Assembly (NCBI GenBank): GCA_002731315.1 | Contig: PCBG01000002.1 | Location: forward strand, 177,504 to 203,371 | DNA length: 25,868 nucleotides | Reading direction: 5' to 3' | DNA from: Rhodospirillaceae bacterium | GTDB lineage: Bacteria; Pseudomonadota; Alphaproteobacteria; Puniceispirillales; Puniceispirillaceae | Shown here: in pieces, positions 8,747 through 16,944 of the stretch | Layout of the letters: each line of letters begins with the position of its first letter | How positions within the stretch are numbered: the stretch's first letter is position 1 | Program-made: the position numbers and the translations under genes | Notes under the pieces: model-generated | What the model saw: only the letters and a program-made list of their open reading frames with translations | What the model was told of the DNA's origin: nothing | Database searches by the model: none

Positions 8747-10300
8747 CTAGCTGTCGGCCGTATCGGATGGGGCCGGCTGTTCGGCCTCCACATCCTCGTC
8801 GGCAAACCAATGGGCCCGTGCCGCCATGATGATATCACCTGCCTCAGTATCATCCTCCAACCCATGCCCGGACAACAACTCGATCAATTCCTCATTATCT
8901 AGATCGGCAAGATCATCGAGGGTCAGGACGCCGTTCTCAGCAAGTTTAAGCATCATACCTAGGCTGATATATTCGAAATTGCGCAGATCATCGTCGACTT
9001 TAAGACTATCCAGCGCCTCGTTGATCCTTTGCGCCTCACGCTCGACAAACTCAGCCGCGCGTGCCTGCAACTCTTCGGCGATTGATTCATCAAAGCCCTG
9101 AATGGTCGCAAGCTCTTCAACCGGCGTCTCGGCAATTTCTTCCGGCAGAACAAATCCCTCAGCTACAAGTAGGTGCGCAATCACATCGTCGATATTCAGC
9201 GCCTCAATGAAGTGGCTGGACCGGGTGCGGAATTCCTCTTGGCGGCGCTCGGATTCCTCGGCTTCGGTCAGGATATCGATATACCAGCCCGACAACTGTG
9301 ATGCGAGACGCACATTTTGCCCGCGGCGGCCGATCGCAAGGCTCAACTGATCCTCGGGTACCACTACTTCCATCCGTCCGGTCACTTCGTCCATTACCAC
9401 TTTGGCAACCTCGGCAGGTGCCAAAGCGTTCACCACAAAAGCTGCCGGCTCGTCGATAAAAGGAATGATCTCGACCTTCTCGCCCTGCAATTCACCCACA
9501 ACCGCCTGAACGCGACTACCGCGCATACCGACACAGGCACCAACAGGGTCAATCCCCGGATCATTTGACAAAACGGCAATCTTTGCGCGGCTTCCTGCCT
9601 CACGAGCAACACCCTTGATTTCAATGATGCCATCGTAGATTTCTGGCACCTCCTGGGTGAACAGCTTAGCCATGAATTCATTACAGGCACGCGAAAGAAA
9701 AATCTGCGGCCCCCTCTGTTCCTCACGCACGTCGATGATATAGGCACGCACCCGGTCGCCCTGGCGCAGATTTTCGCGTGGAATCATTTCTTCACGGCGG
9801 ATAACAGCCTCGGCGCGACCCAGGTCAACAGTGATCGAGTAACTTTCGGCTCGTTTCACAGTGCCAACGACGATTTCGCCAACGCGGTCCTTATATTCTT
9901 CATATTGGCGGGCACGTTCGGCATCGCGCACCTTCTGCGAGATCACTTGCTTTGCTGTCTGCGCCGCAATACGCCCAAATTCGATGGGGGGCAATGGCTG
10001 GCGCCAGAATTCACCTGCTGCAAGTGGCGGTGTCTGCTCCGCACCTTCGGCAACGCTCATCTGAGTAGCATCATCCTCAACTTCTTCGACAACTTCGATC
10101 CAACGCTCAAGGGTGATTGCACCACTCTTCCGATCAATCATCGCGCGGATATCACGATCAAGCCCGTATTTTGCGCGGCCAGCTTTTTGTATAGCTTCTT
10201 CCATAGCCACCATCACTTCTTCTCGGTCGATGGATTTTTCGCGGGCGACAACATCTGCCACCTGAATGAGTTCAAGCCCTGGGATTGATGAGGTATCCAT
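8747..10300 (-). CDS. nusA: Transcription termination/antitermination factor NusA
   Basis: A 517-aa NusA. It binds RNA polymerase and nascent RNA, and acts in pausing, termination and antitermination. Domains in order: N-terminal RNAP-binding domain (about 1-125, with MEEAIQKAGRAKYG), S1 domain (about 137-203), KH1 with GMRG (258-261), KH2 with GRRG (324-327) followed by NVRLASQLSGW, then a helix-hairpin-helix-rich C-terminus (about 365-500) and an acidic tail. The C-terminal repeats match the longer proteobacterial form rather than the short Gram-positive one. The gene is 50 bp after rimP in the classical rimP-nusA-ylxR-infB order. Confidence 0.98.
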   Translation of the reverse strand: MDTSSIPGLELIQVADVVAREKSIDREEVMVAMEEAIQKAGRAKYGLDRDIRAMIDRKSGAITLERWIEVVEEVEDDATQMSVAEGAEQTPPLAAGEFWRQPLPPIEFGRIAAQTAKQVISQKVRDAERARQYEEYKDRVGEIVVGTVKRAESYSITVDLGRAEAVIRREEMIPRENLRQGDRVRAYIIDVREEQRGPQIFLSRACNEFMAKLFTQEVPEIYDGIIEIKGVAREAGSRAKIAVLSNDPGIDPVGACVGMRGSRVQAVVGELQGEKVEIIPFIDEPAAFVVNALAPAEVAKVVMDEVTGRMEVVVPEDQLSLAIGRRGQNVRLASQLSGWYIDILTEAEESERRQEEFRTRSSHFIEALNIDDVIAHLLVAEGFVLPEEIAETPVEELATIQGFDESIAEELQARAAEFVEREAQRINEALDSLKVDDDLRNFEYISLGMMLKLAENGVLTLDDLADLDNEELIELLSGHGLEDDTEAGDIIMAARAHWFADEDVEAEQPAPSDTADS

Positions 10301-10350
10301 GTTTTTGCTGCCTGTTGAGTCTGCCTGTTAAAATTCGGTTCGGTAGATAT

Positions 10351-10842
10351 TTAGTGTTGTCGCGATGCCTCGCGCTGGAAAATTTCAGCTGGGTCGATTC
10401 GCGCCGAGTCAACCTCTTCAAAGGCAAAAGCAAATCTGCCAAAGCTGGTTTCCAGAATGATCTTGCCATCCCCATCCAGTCCGCCGAGGCGGCCATTGAA
10501 TCGCCTACGACCATCAAGCATCAGCCGCAACGTGATTTTGGCCAGCTCACCATTGAACCGCATGTAATCCTCAATCTTTGTCAGCGGCCGGTCGATACCG
10601 GGTGAACTGACTTCCAGCACATAGGCGTCACCGATAGGATCCTCGACATCGAGCAGTGCCGCTATATGCCGGCTAATAGCCTCACAATCCTCAACCGTCA
10701 TGTCGCGGTCATCTGTCGGTTCGGCCATGACCTGTAATTGTGCACGGCCACTCTTCGACCCTGAAAACTGCACACGCACAAGATGAAAACCGAGATCGGT
10801 TATCGCCCCTTCAATGATCTGGCCTACGCGTGATTCAACCAC
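10351..10842 (-). CDS. rimP: Ribosome maturation factor RimP
   Basis: A 163-aa RimP, needed for early 30S assembly. Landmarks are the N-terminal LGFHLVRVQF strand, the DCEAISRHIAALLDVEDPI helix region, and the very typical YVLEVSSPGIDRPL motif at about residue 75-90, followed by a small SH3-like C-terminal domain. The start is a GTG at 10842 with AGGA about 7 nt upstream; no in-frame ATG is nearby. It is the first gene after the terminator at 10922-10944, so it probably heads the unit running to rpsO, though I could not find a clear promoter in the 80 or so bases upstream. Confidence 0.95.
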   Translation of the reverse strand: MVESRVGQIIEGAITDLGFHLVRVQFSGSKSGRAQLQVMAEPTDDRDMTVEDCEAISRHIAALLDVEDPIGDAYVLEVSSPGIDRPLTKIEDYMRFNGELAKITLRLMLDGRRRFNGRLGGLDGDGKIILETSFGRFAFAFEEVDSARIDPAEIFQREASRQH

Positions 10843-10921
10843 ATTACGTCCTGCGTATTTCTTTTCTACACCGCCAAAGCCCTACCAGACTTACGCGTTT
10901 CGTAGGCAGGTTCCGGGCAAT

Positions 10922-10944
10922 AAAAAAGTGGGCCAGCGGCCCAC
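10922..10944 (-). terminator. Intrinsic terminator after trmB
   Basis: A perfect 7-bp stem GTGGGCC/GGCCCAC (10928-10934 with 10938-10944, 3-nt loop) is followed on the minus strand by six T residues (A at 10922-10927). It separates the tsaB-to-trmB genes from the rimP-nusA unit and is one of the clearest terminators in the window. Confidence 0.9.
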
Positions 10945-11013
10945 CGTCATTATCGACAGCGATTTATTGAATCACTCTAGGCCTGCAGCGCGCCAGAAGC
11001 AAGGTCGAAATAT

Positions 11014-11691
11014 CTAGTCTGACTTTCGGTAGAAGACAAACCAGCTTGGCACGCGAGATTCAGTTTCGGCCTTTTTCATATAGCGTGTGGCATTTAACTC
11101 TTCAGGCATCTGCCGCCAGTCAGCGGGGCGCCGTGCCGCCCAGTCAAATTGCGGGTGAGCCGTCGCCAATTGCAACAACCAAGACTTAGCCACCGGGTGA
11201 TCGCTTGCAAGGACAAGGCTGCCACCAGGACGAATCAGCCGGGCCATAATATTCAGCATGGGCGGGTGCAGAATGCGACGCGCATAGTGCCGGTTTTTTG
11301 GCCATGGATCGGGAAATAATACATAAGCACCAGCAAGGTTTGCATCAGGGATATCCTTCAGGATCAACCTGACATCATCATCCCAAATGCGGATATTTGT
11401 CAGGCCTGCAGCTTGTATGTGACGGAGAAGGCTGGCCACACCATTGACGAAAGGTTCGGCACCAATAAATCCGGACTCAGGCCGCGAGGCTGCCATTGCG
11501 GCCAAATTCTCTCCACCGCCAAACCCGATTTCAAGAAAGATATCCTCAACCTGACCACCAAACTGAGCAGTTATAGGCCGCGCCGCGTCATAACGCAGCA
11601 GCGGCAGCTGTTCAGCCATCAGTCCCTGCATGGTCGGGCGCACCCGACGCCCTTTCCGGCGTCCGAAAAATTGGGGGCGTTCGGGCATCAT
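11014..11691 (-). CDS. trmB: tRNA (guanine-N7)-methyltransferase TrmB
   Basis: About 225 aa. It makes m7G46 in the variable loop of tRNAs using SAM. The N-terminal FFGRRKGRRVRP is typical of alphaproteobacterial TrmB. The SAM-binding motif is LEIGFGGGENLAAMA. The family signature FPDPWPKNRHYARR, with the catalytic Asp region, is intact, and the C-terminal NATRYMKKAE helps bind tRNA. The start is uncertain: ATG 11691 has GGA nine bases upstream, ATG 11688 and 11700 are alternatives, and a TTG at 11730 would lengthen it. It follows metK, which makes its cofactor, and is the last gene before the terminator. Confidence 0.95.
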   Translation of the reverse strand: MMPERPQFFGRRKGRRVRPTMQGLMAEQLPLLRYDAARPITAQFGGQVEDIFLEIGFGGGENLAAMAASRPESGFIGAEPFVNGVASLLRHIQAAGLTNIRIWDDDVRLILKDIPDANLAGAYVLFPDPWPKNRHYARRILHPPMLNIMARLIRPGGSLVLASDHPVAKSWLLQLATAHPQFDWAARRPADWRQMPEELNATRYMKKAETESRVPSWFVFYRKSD

Positions 11692-11755
11692 ATGGTGCAT
11701 TCCGTCTGCGATCTTGGCAGCGACAAGCAATCATCCAGACGCTGAGTCGGTGACA

Positions 11756-12931
11756 TCAGATGGCAGCTGCCAGACGATCTGCGAGATCCGTTGCTTCCCA
11801 GCTAAAGGTGCCCGGGCCCGCCTCACCGGCGGTACGTCCGAAATGGCCATATGCTGCACTTGGCGCATAAATTGGTCTGTTCAGACCCAACTGGTCACAG
11901 ATATTGCGCGGGGTAAGAGGCATGCACGCGACAAGCGCCGCTTCCAGCGCATTATCAGCTTCCTTACCAGTGCCATGTGTATTTGCATATACCGAAACGG
12001 GTTCAGAAACACCAATGGCATAGGCCAGCTGGATAGTGCAGCGTTCAGCAAGCCCGGCAGCGACAACATTCTTAGCAAGATAACGCGCGGCATAAGCCGC
12101 TGACCTGTCAACTTTAGTGGGATCTTTTCCAGAAAAGGCGCCGCCCCCATGAGGAGCTGCCCCGCCATAGGTGTCAACAATAATTTTGCGACCCGTCAAC
12201 CCGGTATCACCATCCGGACCACCAATGACAAAATTACCGGTTGGATTAACAAGAAGATCATCCGCACTGACCATCCAGCCGTCTGGCAGAATATCGGCAA
12301 TAACCGGTGTGACCAGCTTGCGGATGTCCGCCTGGCTCGCCGAGGCGGCATGTTGTGTCGACAACACGACCTTGTGTGCGCCCGTGGGGAAACCCTGATC
12401 ATCGTAGACAAGCGTGATCTGACTTTTTGAATCCGGTCCGAGGATCGAATCAGTATCCGCCTTGCGGATATCAGCAAGGCGCTTGAGAATCTGGTGCGAA
12501 TAATGGATGGCCGCGGGCATAAGCGCATCTGTTTCGCGACAAGCAAAGCCAAACATCAAACCCTGATCGCCGGCACCTTCACCCTTGTTGTCACTACTGT
12601 CGACGCCCATCGCGATGTCTTTCGACTGATTATGCAGATAATTCTGAAACTCGAAATGTGCGTGATGGAATTCTTTCTGTTCATAGCCAATATCCGCGAC
12701 TGCACCACGCACAACCGATTCAATAGAATCCATTATGCCCGACAGCTTATCTTCAGAGGCCCGCACCTCTCCACCGATGATCACCCGATTGGTCGTGGCG
12801 AACGTCTCACAAGCAACCCGGGCATCCCTTTCTTCAGCAAGAAACAGGTCAAGAACGGCGTCCGACACCCGGTCACATAATTTGTCAGGATGTCCTTCCG
12901 AAACCGATTCGGAGGTGAAAAGGTATCCCAT
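11756..12931 (-). CDS. metK: S-adenosylmethionine synthetase
   Basis: A 391-aa MetK that makes SAM from methionine and ATP, slightly longer than the 384 aa of E. coli. The N-terminal [16 protein letters not shown] contains the ATP-binding HPDK (14-17). [13 protein letters not shown] is the hexapeptide-type adenine site, and [19 protein letters not shown] is the P-loop-like phosphate site. The SD AGGAG is ideally placed. The gap to lnt upstream is only 24 bp, which leaves no room for a SAM riboswitch of its own, so expression probably depends on the upstream operon. The product also supplies SAM to MiaB and TrmB encoded in the same unit. Confidence 0.98.
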   Translation of the reverse strand: MGYLFTSESVSEGHPDKLCDRVSDAVLDLFLAEERDARVACETFATTNRVIIGGEVRASEDKLSGIMDSIESVVRGAVADIGYEQKEFHHAHFEFQNYLHNQSKDIAMGVDSSDNKGEGAGDQGLMFGFACRETDALMPAAIHYSHQILKRLADIRKADTDSILGPDSKSQITLVYDDQGFPTGAHKVVLSTQHAASASQADIRKLVTPVIADILPDGWMVSADDLLVNPTGNFVIGGPDGDTGLTGRKIIVDTYGGAAPHGGGAFSGKDPTKVDRSAAYAARYLAKNVVAAGLAERCTIQLAYAIGVSEPVSVYANTHGTGKEADNALEAALVACMPLTPRNICDQLGLNRPIYAPSAAYGHFGRTAGEAGPGTFSWEATDLADRLAAAI

Positions 12932-12937
12932 TTGTGT

Positions 12938-12942
12938 CTCCT
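12938..12942 (-). promoter_or_regulatory. Shine-Dalgarno of metK
   Basis: AGGAG on the minus strand, six bases before ATG 12931. It lies in the 24-bp lnt-metK gap and suggests strong independent translation of metK inside the operon. Confidence 0.75.
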
Positions 12943-12955
12943 ATTTGCATGAAAT

Positions 12956-14488
12956 CTACTGCCCTAAACCTAAACGACGGTCAAGCCTGATTGCCAAGAC
13001 AGCAAGTAAAATTAACCCGACAACCAAAATCGTTTCCCGCCATCTGGCATACAAAGTGACAGACGCCGGACCGGGTAATGCCAGATCGGCAAACCCGGCA
13101 ACCCCCATCTCAATTCGTGCCAAAGTCCTGCCATATGGATCGAACGCGGCAGACACACCGGTATTGGCAACACGTACCATTGGAATACCTTCCTCGACAG
13201 CACGCATCCGCGCCTGTTCCAGATGTTGGTAGGGGCCTGGTGTACCACCGAACCATGCATCATTCGTGAGGTTTACCAACAAATCTGGTCGAGCGCCCAG
13301 ACCGCCGGCCACACCTGGAAAAATAGCCTCGTAACAGATCAGTGGGCGAACAACGCCATAACGCGGTACCGAAAACAGCCTGTCTGTAGTGCCGTGGGTG
13401 AAATCCATCGGCCCGACAATTGCTGTGGCAAACGGGAACAGACTGCGGAACGGGAAAAATTCGCCAAAGGGTACCAGCCTCTGTTTATCATATTCGGCGT
13501 CGATTTCACCGTCAGAGCCAACCATGATAGCTGAATTGAGCAATTTCGTGTGGCTGTGCCGGCGCGGCACGCCAGTAATCAGCAAACCATCGGTCGGCAG
13601 TGCGCCAGCCACGGTGCGTTGGAAAAGATCGCGTTCAGCTCCCAGCAGACCGGCGAAAGCGGTCTCCGGCCAGATCACCAGTTGTGGCACTGGACTTTGA
13701 CCTATTGAGAGACGCTGTAATCTCTCAAGATGTGTCGTCCGACTATCGCGATCCCATTTTTCAGCCTGCGGTACCGCTGGTTGCACCATGCGCACATGTT
13801 TTGACGCCCCTTCGCCAGGCGCAAATTCCGCGTGGCTAGCAAGACGCCACATACCAGCCCCCGCCAACACCGGCACGAGGGCAGCAACCAAGATGGCTGA
13901 CCGCAGCCAGCCAAAATACCAGAAGGCCGGTATCATAGCCACTGCGACAGCCAGCAGATTTAGCGCATAAAGCCCCATGACACTAGCAGCCTGAAGAAGC
14001 GACAAATGTGCCGAAAACGCGTATCCCGGCGCATTCCACGGGAAGCCTGTGGCCAAATATCCTCGCCCCCATTCTACTAGACCCAGCATGGCAATAAACC
14101 AGATCAACCTCGCTTCAACCCGATTCGCAAGGCGCCAGCTGACGGCCGCAGCAGTACACCAGAAAAGTGAAAGCAAGAAGGGTACAAAAACCACAGCCAG
14201 CGGGAACAGGGGCCAGTGACCTGTTTTGCCTGTGACCGTTGAAGCGGCGATCCACCAGCTCGAAAACAAAAACCAGCCAAAACCTGCCGCCCACCCGATG
14301 CGCATCGCCTCACTGATCCGCGTGGCACGGACGAGGCAGATCGCGGGCCAGGACAGCACTGCGATCAGGGGAAACAATCCGAAGGGGTGCAGGCAAAGAG
14401 ATGAAATCGCGCCGGCCAGCATATGGCAGGAGACAAGATTCAGGCTTTGTTTACTCGCTCTGGGCAGCTGCAATCTTTGTCGCCCCAT
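12956..14488 (-). CDS. lnt: Apolipoprotein N-acyltransferase
   Basis: A 510-aa inner-membrane enzyme that adds the third acyl chain to lipoproteins, using phospholipid as donor. The first 215 or so residues form six to seven hydrophobic membrane spans. A nitrilase-type (CN_hydrolase) periplasmic domain follows (about 230-480) with the Lnt triad intact: Glu275 in IWPETAF, Lys335 in YDKQRLVPFGEFFP and Cys385 in PLICYEAIFP. A last hydrophobic helix lies at about 487-503. The ATG at 14488 overlaps the corC-like stop by 38 bp and has GGTGAAG just upstream. An ATG at 14422 lies inside the first span region and lacks an SD. The order corC-lnt is widely conserved in proteobacteria. Confidence 0.96.
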   Translation of the reverse strand: MGRQRLQLPRASKQSLNLVSCHMLAGAISSLCLHPFGLFPLIAVLSWPAICLVRATRISEAMRIGWAAGFGWFLFSSWWIAASTVTGKTGHWPLFPLAVVFVPFLLSLFWCTAAAVSWRLANRVEARLIWFIAMLGLVEWGRGYLATGFPWNAPGYAFSAHLSLLQAASVMGLYALNLLAVAVAMIPAFWYFGWLRSAILVAALVPVLAGAGMWRLASHAEFAPGEGASKHVRMVQPAVPQAEKWDRDSRTTHLERLQRLSIGQSPVPQLVIWPETAFAGLLGAERDLFQRTVAGALPTDGLLITGVPRRHSHTKLLNSAIMVGSDGEIDAEYDKQRLVPFGEFFPFRSLFPFATAIVGPMDFTHGTTDRLFSVPRYGVVRPLICYEAIFPGVAGGLGARPDLLVNLTNDAWFGGTPGPYQHLEQARMRAVEEGIPMVRVANTGVSAAFDPYGRTLARIEMGVAGFADLALPGPASVTLYARWRETILVVGLILLAVLAIRLDRRLGLGQ

Positions 14489-15299
14489 GTATCTTCACCA
14501 TGGTCAGACGCCGCGGGTCACCATCAACAACTTCAAAACGCAAACCGCCCCGATGACGCACAACCTCGCCGCGAGCGGGCACACGCCCGGCAATGGCACA
14601 GACAAGCCCACCCAACGTGTCGATTTCGTCACGGTCATCTTCCTCAAGAAGCGCACCCACAAGTGACTCCAGCGTTTCCACCTCCAGCCGTGCTTCGGCA
14701 AGAATTGTGCCGTCATCATTAAAGGTGATTTGCGGCTGTACGGCCTCATCATGTTCATCTTCGATCTCACCGACGATTTCCTCGACCAAATCCTCAATGG
14801 TGATTAACCCGTCAACGCCACCGAATTCGTCGACAACCAGTGCCAGATGTCGACGCCGCAAGCGCATTTCATGCAATAGATCCAGCAGTCGGATCGTGGG
14901 CGCCACAAATAAAGCCGGACGTAGCAGCGTGCTCACTTCGGGCGCGTTCCCTTCCTGAAGATGGGCAAAGACATCTTTGATGTGGATGATGCCAGCAATG
15001 TTGTCCAGCGTGTCGCGACGCACAGGCAAGCGGCTATGGTTGGCGGCCGTCATTTGTTCGATAATCTTGTCAAAGCTTTCTGACATGCTAACCGACACAA
15101 TATCGGCTCGTGGGATCATAACATCGGAAGCATTCAGGTCGCGCAGCCCCAAAAAGTTGCGCAGCAATGCGCCTTCATGATGATCAAAATCTGCCTTATC
15201 CATGCTGGATACAGAAAGCAGTGTTTCCAGCTCGTCCCGTCGCGAGGCAGGTTGTTGCAATACCGGAAACAGGCGGCCAAAAACACGGCGCAACATCAT
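14451..15299 (-). CDS. CorC/HlyC-family CBS-domain protein
   Basis: A 282-aa cytosolic-looking protein with no membrane segments. A CBS pair (about 57-180) begins RDLNASDVMIPRADIVSVS and includes the HSRLPVRRDTLDNIAGIIHIKDV repeat. A CorC_HlyC transporter-associated domain (about 195-275) follows, with DTLGGLVCAIAGRVPARGE. In E. coli the equivalent, CorC/YbeX, lies in the same ybeY-ybeX-lnt order and has been linked to magnesium/cobalt efflux and to ribosome function. Database names such as hemolysin are historical, and nothing here suggests a toxin. Its ATG overlaps the ybeY stop as ATGA, which implies translational coupling. The acidic DLVEEIVGEIEDEHDEAV stretch is typical of the family. 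Confidence 0.93.
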   Translation of the reverse strand: MMLRRVFGRLFPVLQQPASRRDELETLLSVSSMDKADFDHHEGALLRNFLGLRDLNASDVMIPRADIVSVSMSESFDKIIEQMTAANHSRLPVRRDTLDNIAGIIHIKDVFAHLQEGNAPEVSTLLRPALFVAPTIRLLDLLHEMRLRRRHLALVVDEFGGVDGLITIEDLVEEIVGEIEDEHDEAVQPQITFNDDGTILAEARLEVETLESLVGALLEEDDRDEIDTLGGLVCAIAGRVPARGEVVRHRGGLRFEVVDGDPRRLTMVKIHGATKIAAAQSE

Positions 15300-15994
15300 G
15301 TCTTCACCTTGTCTTCCACATAGGAGCCTGCATAGGGATTCGCGATGCCGAGGCGTGCAAGGATGGCTGTTTCAGCAGCCTCCATTTCCTCTGCTTCCCC
15401 GACCGTCTCATGATCAAAGCCGAAGAGATGTGCCAGCCCATGCACCCACAGATGTGTCATATGATCAGCAAAGCTATTATTTGATCTGTCTGCTTCGGTA
15501 GACAATTGGCCATAGGCCAGCGCCAGCTCGCCCACTACCAACGGAGATGTGCCTAGTGGCACAGCCGAATCATGCGGGAATGACAGCACATTTGTCGGCA
15601 TGTTCTTGCCGCGGAACTGAAAATTGAGGTCACGCATGCGCGCATTATCACAGAGTAGGGCGCCCACCTGTATGGGCGGCTTGTCAAAGGCTACGCAGAC
15701 TATGTCTGTGGCAACACGGAAGCGCGCCTTCGCTACCGCGATCGCGGCATCGGACCAGGTGTCCGTGTCGATCATCATTTCAAGAAGGCTGCCGCCATCA
15801 GTCTGCCAGACGGACGATCGGTAGGGGTCGCCGTCCGGACTGTCAGGCTCCAGGGGAATATCGCTTACGCCGATTATGGTGCAGGCTCCGTTTATCTGTT
15901 GCGCGGTGACGCGGAGAGACCGACCACCATCTATATTTGGGCTGATTTTTTCACGCCTGTCCAGTCGCGATGCGTTTCTAGCTGCTTGATTCAT
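15296..15994 (-). CDS. ybeY: Endoribonuclease / rRNA maturation factor YbeY
   Basis: Metal-dependent YbeY takes part in 16S rRNA 3' processing and ribosome quality control. The signature HGLAHLFGFDH (His185, His189, His195, counting from the chosen start) is the zinc site. FRGKNMPTNVLSFP, with the conserved Arg, lies at about 127-140. The core begins near residue 70. The only upstream in-frame start is the ATG at 15994, which gives 232 aa and overlaps phoH by 17 bp. The alternative ATGs at 15781/15778 would remove the LLE residues that look like the start of the conserved core and leave a 196-bp gap. The first 70 or so residues are polar and unrecognised. Neither candidate has a strong SD. 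The gene is coupled to corC-like by ATGA. Confidence 0.93.
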   Translation of the reverse strand: MNQAARNASRLDRREKISPNIDGGRSLRVTAQQINGACTIIGVSDIPLEPDSPDGDPYRSSVWQTDGGSLLEMMIDTDTWSDAAIAVAKARFRVATDIVCVAFDKPPIQVGALLCDNARMRDLNFQFRGKNMPTNVLSFPHDSAVPLGTSPLVVGELALAYGQLSTEADRSNNSFADHMTHLWVHGLAHLFGFDHETVGEAEEMEAAETAILARLGIANPYAGSYVEDKVKT

Positions 15995-16928
15995 AAGCTT
16001 GAAGGATGCGTGCCACCACTGGGTGCCGCACAACATCCTTACCCGACAGATGTATGATGCCCACACCTTCAACTCCCTGAAGACGGTCAACCGCATCCGC
16101 AAGACCCGAAGGCTGGTTGTATGGAAGATCGGTCTGGCTGAGATCACCCGTAATCACCATCCGCGAACCTTGGCCTAGCCGCGTCAGCACCATTTTCATC
16201 TGGACCGGTGTTGTGTTTTGCGCCTCATCGATGATTACATAGGACTCACTGAGCGTTCGCCCCCGCATAAAGGCCAGAGGCGCAATTTCGATCTCGCCGC
16301 TCGTCAGCATGCGATCTACCTTGTCGGACGGCATCATATCGTATAGCGCATCATAGAGCGGCCGCAGGTAAGGGTCGACCTTTTCTTTCATATCCCCCGG
16401 CAGAAAACCAAGCCTTTCACCAGCTTCCACAGCAGGGCGGGATAGCACTATTCTCTCAACCTCCCGCTTCTTCAGCGATTGGACAGCTTTGGCCACCGCC
16501 ATATATGTCTTGCCTGTGCCCGCCGGCCCCAGCCCGAACACTACCTCACGCTCCCGCAGCAGGCGGCAATATTCCTTTTGGCCAGGAGTTTTAGCGATGA
16601 TCTTCTTTTTCCAAGTATCAAAGGTATCGCCATTTGCCGGTCCTTTTTGATCTGCTTCTACCCACCGTAGCACATCGCTTACCATCACCTTCCCGGCAGC
16701 GCTTCCCTCTTCACTGGATAAACGCCAATACATATCCTCAAGTGCCCGCTGTGCCTTCTTAGTCATAGCAGCTGCACCCGACACAGTGATGCTGTTGCCG
16801 AAGCTGTCGAGGGTAACATCCAATGCCGCCTCAATCTGCGCCAGGTTTTGGTTATGCTCACCGGTGACAAGAGCCAGAATGCCATTATCTTCGAAATCCA
16901 TGCGAATTGTATTAGGTTTTAACGCCAC
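15978..16928 (-). CDS. PhoH-like ATPase (YbeZ/PhoL type)
   Basis: A 316-aa PhoH-family P-loop ATPase, paired with YbeY as in most bacteria. It probably works with YbeY in RNA or ribosome maturation, although its exact activity is debated. An N-terminal KH-like segment (EHNQNLAQIEAALDVTLDSFG) precedes the ATPase core. Walker A is GPAGTGKTYMA, Walker B is VIIDEAQN, and the conserved SRPAVEAGERLGFLPGD and TGDLSQTDLP motifs are present. The start is uncertain: GTG 16928 gives the N-terminus ALKPNTIRMDFEDN, which resembles family starts and clears the miaB stop by 16 bp. TTG 16961 and ATG 16901 are alternatives. Confidence 0.95.
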   Translation of the reverse strand: MALKPNTIRMDFEDNGILALVTGEHNQNLAQIEAALDVTLDSFGNSITVSGAAAMTKKAQRALEDMYWRLSSEEGSAAGKVMVSDVLRWVEADQKGPANGDTFDTWKKKIIAKTPGQKEYCRLLREREVVFGLGPAGTGKTYMAVAKAVQSLKKREVERIVLSRPAVEAGERLGFLPGDMKEKVDPYLRPLYDALYDMMPSDKVDRMLTSGEIEIAPLAFMRGRTLSESYVIIDEAQNTTPVQMKMVLTRLGQGSRMVITGDLSQTDLPYNQPSGLADAVDRLQGVEGVGIIHLSGKDVVRHPVVARILQAYESSS

Positions 16929-16944
16929 TGCCAGCCCGTCCCGA

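Noticed and set aside
12932..12955. SAM riboswitch before metK
   Set aside because: The spacer is only 24 bp and holds just the Shine-Dalgarno site.
14451..15299. Reading the CBS/CorC protein as a hemolysin
   Set aside because: The name is historical. The gene has only CBS and CorC_HlyC domains, no membrane or pore-forming region, and housekeeping context.
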